Part shown: one piece after another, positions 38,991 to 50,342 of the stretch | Layout: the number at the start of each line of letters is the position of its first letter | Position numbering within the stretch: position 1 is the first letter of the stretch | NCBI GenBank assembly: GCA_022316685.1 | Contig: JAKJHU010000033.1 | Location: forward strand, 2,532,321-2,596,320 | Source: Progne subis subis | Lineage: Eukaryota > Chordata > Aves > Passeriformes > Hirundinidae | Reading direction: 5' to 3' | DNA length: 64,000 bases | The notes under the pieces: generated by a model | What the model saw: the letters and a program-made list of their open reading frames with translations, nothing else | What the model was told of the DNA's origin: nothing | Database searches by the model: none | Made by a program: the position numbers and the translations under genes

Positions 38991-41900
38991 GACTTAATGG
39001 TACCTTCCAGGAGTGTAATATCATGCTTCATTTTGTCATTGGCTTTTGAAGTATCAAGTTGAGTAGAATGAAGAAAAGAAAAAGCCATTTCTTTCCTGGT
39101 CTAAGTAACATCACTGGAAGAACTTAAGTGCTGCTGATATAAAACCTTCCAGGGGCTCTAATCCTGCTTGGTTAGAGCACAGTTAAATACATACTTCACA
39201 ATTCATTGAATTTGGGTCTAATTTTTTGGTTTTTTAGGCATGTATCCATGGACAGTGATGTCAGTAACATGAACAACAGTTGGTTAATCGAAAGGCTGGT
39301 ACCCTGAGTTAGGCTGGAACCCAGGTTCAAGTGGAAAGCATGGCTAAAGGTCCCAAATATACAGCCACAGACTTGAATGCTTGGATAGACAGCTACATGG
39401 ATGGACTCTGAGCTCCGTCATGACACAGAGCGCAGAACCTCACACAGCCCAGTCCATCTGCCATTGACAGGAAAGCATGGATCTCAGTTTACAGTTTGAA
39501 ATGTCTTCCTCTAGGTGAAATTTTGGGAGATGCCATACTCCAGGTAGGTGGTTGGAACAGCAGCAAAATGTGTCCTCCTGTGTAAAAACCATGTAGGAAG
39601 CCTGTGGCAAAGTAGGAACCCTGCAGGTCTCCCAAGATACCTTCCAATGCCTTCAGGACAACAGAATTATTTCTTCAGTGAACCTTGGAGTCTGCAGGTT
39701 GATTGTTTGTGTTTGAGCCTTTCTATGATTAAATCCAAAGACATAAAATAAATCCGTGGTGTTGTTAGAAAAAGCACCATGGATCATGGACACTTTTTCC
39801 TTTCATTTGCATTGATAAAATTCATTTAGATAAAAGTCAAGACTTCATGAATAAGAGCCTTCTCAGCACACTGCTTAGGAATAAAGGCATAGAGATATTT
39901 ATCCTTTTGTTTCAGGTTCTAAACAAAAGTATTCCTCTTTTAACACCTAGAGGAAATATCTGCAATGTAACACTGGAGACAATTCTCAGTTTGAACTATT
40001 TTAAGTTGGATCTTTCTGACTATTTCTTGGGTCAGCTTATCAAACTGGAGACAAGACTGGTCTCTTCCAGTGCTTCCTTTTCTGTCCCTGTGTCTCAGCC
40101 TCAGATACCTTCCCTTGTGAGTTTTAAGGGGATGGTGCATTTCCTTGTGCACCATTTACCATTCCTTCATTAAAAAGATAATCACTCAGCTATCACCTGG
40201 GGGACTTGCTGATGCTGATTGACTTTTCAAGCTGCTCCCACTTTATTGATCTTCTGTCTGAAAAGATTCCAACAGGTTTATTCTCCCAAAGGCAAAGTGT
40301 TTTGTGTTAGATGAGCTTCCGAGGGCTGAGTGCAAAAGATGACAGGAAAAGGAGGCTTTTCTGGGGTGAAATTATGCCTGAACCAATGTGGTGGTTTGAA
40401 AGATATTAGACAGCAAAGGTCTTAGGGCATTGGTAGAGCGGGAGTGATCAGCTGTATGACTTCTCAGCTGCCCACAACTGACAAACGTTTGGTGGGGAAG
40501 AGGGGCACCGCTGCCTTGTGGATCATAGTAATCTATTAAACTAGATGATAAAACGCAAGCTCATCTTTTTGGAGAGTCTGCATTGGTGCAAGCTTAGACC
40601 CCAGTGTCTGTATTTTAAAAACCTGATAACTGGAGTCAAGGCTGTTAATCCTCATGCTCAGGGAATGAATAAAACTCACACTTAACCAGTGCTGCTGTGA
40701 AATACTTATCTGCAGTGTAGCACTGAATTTAAGAGAGGTGGAATCCAGCTGCTGATTTGACTATTGCACAAACCAAGAAACTGTCTGACAGCTGTCTTTC
40801 GTTTTTGCACTTATGTCCCTGTCTTGTATTTCTCAACCATGATTCTTCACTCTGAGGAACCAGGAGTGAATATAGTGTCATAATCTGACTGTCTGGATGA
40901 GAAAGGAGCAGAGTCATTTGGGAGCATTCAGAGCAACACTAGCTTCTTGCCTGGGGAGCCAGTTGTATAACCAGGTCACCCTGCAAAGCAGGTGGTGCAG
41001 CCTACAGAAGAGCATTGTCAGCTGTATAATCTGGCCTGGAAGCTCTTTCTGTCTGGTGAATTATGATGTCTCTGCTATACAATGCTCAAAAATGTTATTT
41101 CGAAAGGCTGTGAGGGTTTGCAGATCCTGTTATGGATATTTCAGTGGTAATTGGAATGGATAAACTTTGAAAGATGCAGGAATGTGCTGATTTTATGTTT
41201 TATATATTTATTTCTTGTACTGAGACAACTTGTGCCGAAGTCTGTTCTGGTGGGACTATGAACACCACAGAATACCTGTTGAGAGCAATATTAGCCTGAG
41301 ACTTGTGCTCTTTTATGGTTCCAAATTCGGTTTACTTCTTTAGAAAACTAAATTTGCACTATTCCTAGGTCTTGTATATGCAAGTCTAAAGCTTGTAGAT
41401 TTTCAGACACGCAGAATTCTTACAAATGCAAAATTGTGAAATGGTTGCAAAATGCATTACATCACCTTGTTAATGTTGTTATTAATCTTTATGTTTACAG
41501 ATATACACAGATATAGTGGGCCCTGACCTTTATTGTGTATATTTGTGTAAATCTGCCAATATTACTCATTCAGTTGTATGTGATAGGGCCATATTGATTT
41601 TAGCTAATTGGGGATCTGATGCTGTCCTATTAGTTCTGGAAAAGTAGCACGTAGAGGCTCTCAGTCATGTTGTGACTGGAGTTAAAGATGTGTTCCTAAG
41701 TCTAGAAGGTTCTTTCATTGCCAGTCCCCAGCTGTCTCAGGTGGCTGCATCGCATGAGCTTCATATTTTTAATTTTTGGGAACAGTAAGAGTCAGTTTTT
41801 CCCCAGGAAGCTAAGTTAATGTGAATCTGAGTGCTGAGGAGCCTTGCCTGAGGTCAGGCAGGATTCTGTGGTATTTACGTTCAGATTGTGTGGGTGTGCT

Positions 41901-42594
41901 GCTGGGGACAGTAACCTTTGTGGGTCACAAGTAGGGATAGACATAAGGCTTGTGGGAGAAGGGTCAGCTGAGATAGGGACTGGAAGGAGCTGCAGGCTGA
42001 CTGTAAAAGCTGGTATGGGAATTATCTGCAATTCTTAATATCTGTGTCTAAGGAACTGGACTAAACTATCTTTATCGCTGCCCTCTTTTTTAATTACATC
42101 ACTTTTGCAAAGATTTGCTGATGGCTTGAAAAAATTAACATGCCTTGTGTTATTTTAGAGATGACTCAGGTTCATCTAAACATCCCCACTGTTCTGCCTA
42201 CCACTGATGCCAAAACAGGCAGACAGTGTCAGAAGCAAATTTCGGGTAAGTCACCTTCCCGGGGTACATGAGTGGACACGTGTGCATCCCCAGCTGGGAA
42301 AATGAGATTTGCCACCTGTCCCCCTCTTTTAGAAGGGCATGGTGAGCTCCTGTCAAGGTATTTCGTATAAACCCAGAATGTGCTTATTCTATGAGTGGTT
42401 GGAAGGAACTCTTTGTCATCCACATCTACCACAAAAATAGAGAGTTTGGGAGGGGGCAGCTCCATAGTCTCCCCCTGACATTTTGTTCAAGACATATTTA
42501 AGAGAAGTTCCAGTTTAAGTATGTATAGAATAGCGTGGATGTTAAATGGAACTTCCAGAACTGCTTCACAAAATCCTACATTCAAAGCACTTTC

Positions 42595-42790
42595 TTCTGC
42601 TATAAAATAATGCAAATTAAAATGATTAGCTACTTCAGAGAATCGTTAGAGAAGCGTTTTTAGCTATAGTAATAAAAGTAGAAAAGGGCCTGGGAAGAGC
42701 CTTGTTTCTAATTAATTATCTAATTAATATCTGATTAATTAATGAGGTTTTGTCATCAAAGCTGTCTTTTATCTTTGAGGCTATTAAAGT
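42595..42790. promoter_or_regulatory. Candidate conserved non-coding element with a POU octamer and TAATTA cluster
   Basis: A perfect ATGCAAAT octamer lies at 42610-42617, immediately extended to a TAA core. It is followed by AATGATTAGC and then a dense cluster of TAATTA/TTAATTAAT sites at about 42708-42743. The stretch has no simple-repeat regularity except local TTAAT reuse. POU and LIM/paired homeodomain factors recognise such sites. This is the strongest enhancer-like block in the window by motif content, but conservation and function are not shown. Confidence 0.33.
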
Positions 42791-45619
42791 GTCCTCTAGA
42801 CCAAATTTCTTGAATACATGTTGATAATGCCATCTTTGCTGAGTCAGTCAAGTGCTTGGAATCAAATCAATATGCTGCCTTATCAGGGATGCATAAAACA
42901 CCTCTTTGGAAAATTAGAATACATCAGAATCAAGAACATGATAAATATGTCAGATCTTTCAGACAGTACAAATGGAAAATAAGTAATGATTAAGTGTAGT
43001 TCTTCAGAGCTGTAAAGAAATAATGCTTTTACATAGACTTTAAGGCAGGGAAATGACCAGAGCAGGAAAAGTAGAGGCCCTTGGAAAGTCAGACACTCTA
43101 AGCTCCAGGCTGCCCCTGAAGCGAGGTGGCTGAACTCTGTCTTGGGTTGTGTCTGCAGGGATGTGTCTGCATCTCATCTGATGAGGTCCTGTGAGGTTCC
43201 ACCATTTCCACCAGCAGGCATCGGCTTTGTCTGGCCACAAAAAGATTGCCAGTTCCTCAGTGGTGTAATAGGACAGGCATGCAATGAAGAGAAGGGCTTA
43301 TCCCAGCTTTTGAGGAGAAGCCATTTCACATTTTATCAGGCCTCTGTTTATATTCTTTATGCTGCCAGCAGCTATTGGGAAATCCATATCATACTCCTCT
43401 GCTTATCTCTGCTCTCTTCATTTTGTAATGCGATAAATTGTGTAAGTCACAGTGGAGTGCTGATACCATTTGGCACCTGCTTTTAGTAGTAATTCTCATA
43501 CGTATCCAGAATAATAGCATTTAAAATGTAGAGCACTAGAACATTATAATAAATCATGAACTTTTGATCTCAGTCAGGATGGCTGAGGCCCTTCCCCTTC
43601 ATTTGTACTGCCAGCTCAGTCCATGCAATTTTCTAACCCATTTATGGTGAGGTGCACCTTGCTTTGTGCTAGTTGTGTGTTGGTTGCTCTGGTCTCTTTT
43701 TACACTGAAGAGTGGAAAATACCTTAAGAGTATATCCTCACCAATTTTAGGATGACTAAAGCATCCTCCTAGTTTACAGTTTTTGTCTATAGGTACAAAG
43801 AAAATGTGGTCAGGCTTGCGAGGTAGAGCTACCTAGTTTGTAGGTGGCTAAATTAAAGATGAAATAAATGGCCATAGTAGAGAGAAGATGGAATCTTACA
43901 AATGGAGGAGTAGAGTTATTCCAGTTTCACAGTAGGAGGCACCAACCTTTGTTACTTTTGTGCCTGCTTATTGTGGGCAATTCAGCGGCAGAGTACAAAG
44001 CAAAGCTTAGTAACCACTACTGCAGCCTGCTTGCTCTCATCAGGTTCCCAGCTTCTCTGAAAGGATTCTTTGCTACAGGCTTTTGTAGTACAGGCACTAG
44101 CCTGCCATCAGATGTCAGGATTCATCAGTTTGCCTGGGTTTATTTCTGCTTCACAGTAGAGTTTGCCATTTTTTGGTAGAAGCAAAATGTTGAGACAGCT
44201 TCAGAGCTGCCTTTAGCCAAATCTGTGTCCCACAGTCGCTGAGGTACTGTGCCTGCAAATGTCCTAGAGCAGGGAATGACACTCTGATGCTCAAGGTGTT
44301 TTATTTTTGGTTGATATGGTTACTCCTAGTTCTGCTTTGCCAAGTATCCCTTGCTCTTTCTGCCATTCCACACATTTCCTGCAATCCCCTTATCCTCCCT
44401 CTTTGCATCTCAAAAGAAAGTCTTGCTTCTTTGAGTGGTTCTACAGAATATTTTAGATCTGAAACTACTTCGGTTTTTCCACAGAAGTGGTGTATCTGGA
44501 GGTAAGGGTGCAGAAAACAGAAGAGACTGGGGAAGGACACCCTGTTTTATGATGGTGAATGCTATTTAGGCACCCTGGGGCATGTTCTGCATGGTCACTG
44601 GTTGCTGAGGGTATCCAAAGCATCACTGTGTTTCTACAGAACTAGTGCAAGCACCATGCAAACATATGGCTATCAATTTAGTCCCCACCATCCCTGTAGG
44701 GTTAATAGGCAAAAACTGCATCCCCACAGACTGTTCATGCCCATCTGAGTAGTCATCTCTGCTAGGAAATGACTGGTGTGAAGAGCCCCCCTGCCCTGTG
44801 TGATGGGGATCAGATGAAATGCTGTTGAGAAATCAGCCACTGGAATTGTGACTGAGATTTGCAACACCTGTGTTTTATTTCCCATAAATCCAGTGGTGGA
44901 ATATTCTCTATCTTTTGTTAAGCTTCTGATACATCCAGTGTCCTCCCAAAGGCTCATATGGGAAAAACAAAAGAAGATACCTTTCCTGTAAAAAAATAAA
45001 GAGAAGAATCTAAAAAACAAAGGTGAAGACAATGTTCCTAGTTATCTATTCTCACCTTCATTTTGAACTGTGAATCACAATGGCTAGTGCATCAGTGCAT
45101 CATGGCAGTTCATTTTTCCTTGCCAGTCTCCATTCTATGTTGTAGATGGAAATTTATCAACAAAGGTCATCTTAAAGTCTTTCAGGTATTTGGTGATGGG
45201 AATCACCATTAATCAGAAAAGAAGAGGGGTGGAGGAAGGGTGCTGGGATCATAATAGTAATTGAGGTGGATATTCTCCTGTTTACATGACATGCAAACTA
45301 AAAGGGAAAAAAATTACTTTTTTCAAAAGACATTACCAAAACTGTAATCTACTTGAACTTCTTTTTCCCCAGGGGGATCTCTGGTCTTAGATACTTTTGA
45401 AACTTTATGGAACTGAAAGTCCACTAGAACAGATGGGATGATTCCAGAAGTGTTGAGAATGTAACACCTTGTGTATGATGGCAGAGAGTGGTTTTATTCA
45501 GATTGTGTTCAATACTCTGGGTCTATGCTGATATACTTGAATAGTTGGGGTTGTTTTTGCAGGAAGATCTTCCTGTTAAAGATTGGTCCCTGAGGCATCC
45601 ATGACAAAAGATGTAATTG

Positions 45620-45945
45620 GACTAGTAAAGCTAGTTGTAGAATGATCAGAGGCCTGAATAGTTTGTACAAGGAATGGCTGAATAAACAGGGAGTCGTGAG
45701 ACTGGAAAAAAAAAGATCTGTGGAAAATATGATTACAATCAGAGAAATCACAAATGGCAGCATGGGGCTCCATGGTTTTGTACTTGTTAAGTGGTAGCAG
45801 TTAAAACAAAAGGGAACCTCTCTTCATACAGCACAGAGCTGTGGTGTATGAATACCACGTGATAGCAAATTTGCCAGAAGCTTCCCTGTGGGATTAGACA
45901 GATTTATGGAACTAAAAGCCCTCTGATGGTTCTTGCACGCAAATA
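45620..45945 (+). mobile_element. Ancient CR1/L3-like LINE relic
   Basis: Two parts recall old CR1/L3 consensus text. The first is 'agaatgatcagaggcctgaatag', with 'ggctgaataaacaggga' (45635-45690). The second is 'ctcttcatacagcacagagctgtggtgtatgaataccac' and 'gccagaagcttcc', then 'gggattagacagatttatggaa' (45818-45915). The latter resembles the end region that in L3/CR1 reads like 'tggaactcattaccacaggatg..gccagaagctta..ggattggacatttatatgg'. The copy is heavily decayed with large deletions, pointing to an amniote-age insertion. Exact borders are uncertain. Confidence 0.45.
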
Positions 45946-46533
45946 CATCATCTTCAATTTAGGAAGTCTATGATGTTGCTGTAGGCTGGGACATTACACC
46001 AGGAAGCAGCACCGCCTGCTTGCTCGATTTCTGTTCACTTCCCCAGACTTTCATTGTGGCCCTTAGCTTCCTTTGGTAGGATGGAGGCAAAGGGAGGCAG
46101 TTCTTTCTGCTTGCAACTGTAAATTATTCTGGTTTTACATTTATTGCAGTCACTTAACTCATGGCTGGGTAAAAATAAGCTCTCAGCAAGTGTTTTGCTC
46201 TCTTAACTGGCTGATTCAGACTAAACACACTGGAACTTCTTTAGTTAGTGAGTAGATTTAGCTCCACGGGGCTTCTGTGGATTCTTCTGTTGTAAAATGT
46301 CCACATCTAGATTTATGTCAGCCCCTGACAGGGAAGGACTAAGAATTAGATTTTGTTTGTTACCTCCATTGATGTTATTTTTGATGCTATAAGATAACAG
46401 TACCAGCGGTGTCCTGGCTGTGGGGTTAAAAGGTCCTTTGCCATGATCCGGTTAAATGTTGTTTGGGGTTTTTTGTCAGCTGTTTTTTGTTTTGATCGGG
46501 CTTTTTTTATTTGTGGGGTGCTGGTTTGTTTCT

Positions 46534-46571
46534 GTTTTTGTTGTTGTTGTTGTTTTTGTTGTTGTTGTTGT
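46534..46571 (+). repeat. GTT/TTG trinucleotide microsatellite
   Basis: An interrupted (TTG)n array lies in a larger T/G-rich domain (about 46460-46620) that also includes TTTTG units. Its opposite-strand reading is CAA-rich. Confidence 0.9.
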
Positions 46572-47544
46572 GTGGGTTTTTTGTTGGCTTTGTTTTGTTT
46601 TGAATTTTATTTTATTTTGTCAGAAAAAGTGTCTTGCAAGTCAACCAGCCAACCTTGCAGTGCTAATATTGGATCTTTTCTGGCCACTGACTCACTGGAC
46701 TCTGACTCAGGAGGGCTCTTTTCTCAGTGTGTCATAGCTTCAGAAGGGCCTTTATCCCAGGGAGGGTAATTTGAGGGGAGGAAGGGGAAGGAAAAGAAGG
46801 AAACAAGTACCACAAGTGATGGAAGACTGGCTGCCTGGGTTCCTGTGTTGCGCAGTTGAGTTCTTTGTAGTGCATTAATATGTGAGCTGTGTTTGAATGT
46901 TTTCCTGCAGCTGGGTGTTCAGAGAGATGTGCTTCCTCTCATGTTTCATGGGATTTACTTTTATGCTGAAGCTTTTCTCAGAGCCCTTATAATTGCTGTC
47001 CTTTTGCTGGCTCTTGATTTTCATGAAACTTGTAGAAACTTTGTTCCTCTTGGGTTTTCGTTTTTCTGCCAAACTGTGAGAAAATTGGTCAATGAGTAAA
47101 AGCAAGAAGTTGTTTTGGAGGTATGGAGAGATAAGCACACTGCAGGCAGTTTTCAGGCCCATGAGAAGCGAGGCAAATATTAATCTGGCGTGTTCCTGTT
47201 GCTCTCTGAAGTGCACAGACACTTGGGATATTCTGCTCATTTAAGCAGAGCTGTGCCTCCACACAGTTTTCAGTGTGGGGCTGCAGGTACATGTAGTGGA
47301 ACTCTGGGCTGGAGATGAATGCATCAGCTTTAGAAAAAGCTTAGAAAATGGCTGAAAATCTAAAATCAGAAGTGTGATGGCTCCTTCTCCACAGAGAGGG
47401 AGAGCCACAGCACACAGGAGAAACCCTCTGACAGGAGGGTTGGTGGAGGAAGTAGAATTCTTCATCCTATTCATTCAGTGCCAGCATTTGTAACTCTTTT
47501 TCTCCTGAGACTGATACATTTTTTACAGCTTATAGCCGAGAATT

Positions 47545-47573
47545 CAAACAAACAAACAAACCAACAAACAAAC
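47545..47573 (+). repeat. CAAA tetranucleotide microsatellite
   Basis: (CAAA)n with one CCAA interruption, about seven units. Confidence 0.9.
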
Positions 47574-47860
47574 TTTCTCTGTCTGACAGAGCCCTGAGAT
47601 GGAAAGTGTCACAGAGAGCTCCTCTGAAAGCTATTCACATGGCATTCTTTCTGTTTCTCCACACCTCTACTTCTACCTCTGTGACTGAGCAAGTCTAATT
47701 GCATTATGGAGTCTGCTGGCTCGGGCCAGTTTCTTGGATTCACAGAGAAGCTCAGACTCAGAGGAGCAAGACGGATTTATTTAGCTTGTGGTGCACTAAG
47801 TTGTGACCAGGTTTTGTATAGAGAAGCTTTTTTGCCTTGCACCTTGCTCTGCCAGACCAG

Positions 47861-47930
47861 AGATATATCTATATCTATCTATATCTATATCATCTATATC
47901 TATATATATATCTATATCTATCTATATATA
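47861..47930 (+). repeat. TATC/TATCTA microsatellite
   Basis: About 70 bp built from ATCTAT, ATCT and TATA units in irregular order. It is probably an aged compound microsatellite and likely polymorphic in length. Confidence 0.92.
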
Positions 47931-48194
47931 TTTATTTTTTTTCCCCCCAACTGTTTAAAGCAGAATATAATTATGGAAGAATTTACAGTATCCCAATAAA
48001 ACATTACATTATGAACATTGCTTTTCCAAATGGAATATGCAGAATTTGGTGAGGGTCAAAAGTCTGATGCAGCCTAGACCCTCAAGGTCATCATCAAAAA
48101 CAGGGCCAGACCCATTTTATTACAGATACATAGGACAAAACACATGGACTAAGTTTATACAAGAGTGTTACATATGACCAGAGTCTGTTCCACA

Positions 48195-48712
48195 TCACAG
48201 AATCAATTAGGTTGGAGAAGACCTTTGAGATCATCAAGTCCAACTTATGACACAACACCACCTTGCCAACTACACCACGACACCGGGTGCCCTGTCGAGC
48301 CTCTTTTAGAACACCTCTAGGGATGCTGATTCCACCATCTCCCTAGGCAGTCTGTTCCAATGTATAATCAACCTTTCTTGAAGAAATTCCTCCTGATGTC
48401 CAACTTGAACTTCCCATGACACAGCTTGAGGCCGTGTCCTCTTGTCCTGTCACCTGGGAGAAGAGGCTGATCCCGCGGTCACTACACCCTCCTTCCAGGC
48501 AATTGTAGAGAGTGATAAGGTCACCCCTGAGTCTCCTTTTCTCTAGGCTGAATAAACCCAGCTCCCTCAGCCACTCCTCCCAGGGCTCATGCTCCACACC
48601 CTCCACCAGGTCTGTTGCCCTTCTCTGGACTCACTCCAGCACCCCAATGTCTTCCTTGGGCACTCAAGGTGTGGCCTGCTGAGTACAGGGGAAGAATTGA
48701 TGCCTTCTAGGT
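48195..48712 (-). mobile_element. 5'-truncated CR1 LINE fragment, minus strand
   Basis: On the plus strand the block opens with TCACAGAATCAATTAGGTTGG and then 'agaagacctttgagatcatcaagtccaac', the reverse complement of the CR1 3' end. It runs through 'ctgttccaatgtataatcaacctttc', 'ttcctcctgatgtccaacttgaacttccc', 'agcttgaggccgtgtcctcttgtcctgtcacctgggagaagaggctgatccc', 'tgtagagagtgataaggtcacccctgagtctccttttctctaggctgaa', 'gttgcccttctctggactcactccagcacc' and 'gtgtggcctgctgagtacagggg'. Around 48658-48672 the usual segment between 'gtccttcttg' and 'aggtgtggcc' is shortened, an internal deletion. The truncated 5' edge is near 48712 but may extend to about 48765. The element is inserted antisense to the host gene, 3.3 kb upstream of exon B, and has no intact ORF. 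Confidence 0.95.
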
Positions 48713-49309
48713 CAGCCTCTCTAGGCATCAGTTCCACTGTAACATTCCTAGTCCTGCATTGTAAGAGTTTCTGTGCTACCAACAGTGTACTGAGGCTCAT
48801 TTTATGAAAGTATTGTTAAAAACGCATTTATGTATACATGTGTGTATGGTTAGAAGCCATATGCAAATATCAGCTTGAGACTGAAGGCAGTAGCAACCTT
48901 CCAAGATGATGAGATTCCAGGGATGGCTTCAGTGGAGCAACCCAGAGGGAGAACTAGGTGGGCAGGATCAGTTTGCCATTGAAGGCCCAAACAAAGTTAA
49001 GGCAGGCGTATGGTGTGTGATCCATGGAAACCACCTTTCATATCACTGAGTCTTTTGTCATTTTGAGATAACGACAACGTTTTTTCCCCTCTACTGCTTT
49101 GGGAATGTGCTTGGAAGAGGATCATATTGTGACCGGAGGAATGGGAGAGAATATGGTATCCAGTCTGCTTGTAGCATCAAACAACTGTAAGGATGTATGA
49201 GCTAGTTAATTTGGAATTAGAAGCAATTAATAAAGGAGAAGGGTTCAAGTGAAGATTAAAAACTGACTCAGAAATTTTCTGTTCCACCTGCAGGTCACAT
49301 CTCTTTAAA

Positions 49310-49450
49310 TGTTCAGGCTTGGATAGCTAAAATTAGCAGCAAACGTTTTCTTTTTTTTGATGCTTGTTTTCTAATTAGGCAATTTTGTAGTAGAGTTAAG
49401 CCTTACACTAGATGATTGCAGAAGCTGAAATAGCTAATTGTAGATGCCTG
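49310..49450. promoter_or_regulatory. Candidate conserved non-coding element
   Basis: The stretch combines GCTAAAATTAGC (a perfect 12-bp palindrome at about 49327-49338), TTTTCTAATTAGGC and ATAGCTAATTGTAG within 130 bp of unique sequence. Repeated TAATTA/TAATTG cores suggest a homeodomain-bound enhancer. Composition-based inference. Confidence 0.27.
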
Positions 49451-49541
49451 CTTTTGAAAAAATGAACCATTACCTATGCAAGCTTTCAGCTTCTTCATCT
49501 CTAGAAGAGAGATAGGATTTCCCAGTATGGCTTTTGGGACT

Positions 49542-49664
49542 TTGTTGGTTTGAATGGATTAGCACGAGACAAAAGCTTTAGATATTTGTCTAGAAAAAGT
49601 GCTACGGAAATACAGTGTATTATTGTGATATCCTTTGAGACATTTCTGGGGAGCCAGTGGTGAC
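49542..49664 (+). repeat. Diverged direct repeat, copy 1
   Basis: The core runs from GACAAAAGCTTTAGATA (49567) through TATTATTGTGATATCCTTTG to GAGCCAGTGGTGAC (ending at 49664). It aligns in order with copy 2 at 50215-50342 at a period of about 677 bp, with many substitutions and small indels. Homology may begin further upstream. It is either an ancient tandem duplication or two copies of an unrecognised interspersed repeat. Confidence 0.55.
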
Positions 49665-50214
49665 TGTCTGGTCTGACTGACTGGTGACTGATAATAAAGC
49701 AGGCCTCAGAGAAACTAAGGAAATAATGATCCTACTTCCTTTCTAGCTATCCTTTGAAAGGGCAAATGCAATGAGTGATAATGGTTTAATGAGAAAAAGT
49801 CATTAGGGCATCCAGCCTGCATCTTTAGAAGTGCAAAACATTTTGGGAGATCTTAAAATTACTCAGAGAACAAACCCAAAGTAGCTCTGTCAGGATATTA
49901 AACTGTTATTTTTATTCTCTTTTAATGCTGATTGAAACCAGTGATCTCTTTCACTGGTACATGTGTAGTCACAAAAGTGGCTTGTTCATTGCTGCAGTGC
50001 TTTTGGAAGGGTAAGATCAAGGGAGTACCTCTGCTTGCCCTCTGTCTGTTATCCTCTGCTTAGAGCTTAGTGTTACCTGAGGATTCCTGACCTGTTGAAT
50101 TTGCATTTATAGGAGGCCTCACGTACTGGAATTAATTGTCCTGGATTATTCAGTTTTATTAATAAAGCTGCTTCAGTTTCAAGAATGGCTGGAGAGGGAA
50201 GACTGTATTATTAG

Positions 50215-50342
50215 TTTTTTTGTTTGATATTGATACTGAGTGAGACAAGAGCTTCAGATACTTTGGGTGGGGAAAATCTATGAAAATAGACTACATTATT
50301 GTCATATTCTTTGGGATATCTCTGTGAAGCCCAGTCGGTGAC
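50215..50342 (+). repeat. Diverged direct repeat, copy 2
   Basis: The core is GACAAGAGCTTCAGATA (50243), then CATTATTGTCATATTCTTTG, then GAAGCCCAGTCGGTGAC (ending at 50342). It parallels copy 1 at 49542-49664. Upstream, 'aagctgcttcagtttc' (about 50165) may parallel 'aagctttcagcttc' (about 49481), which would lengthen the duplicated unit. Confidence 0.55.

Noticed and set aside
46443..46769. Frames rich in Phe/Val/Cys
   Set aside because: They are translations of the T/G-rich simple repeat at about 46460-46620.
48343..48800. Minus-strand open frames over the CR1 copy
   Set aside because: They fall in or just beside the truncated CR1 3' region, which does not encode the reverse transcriptase.
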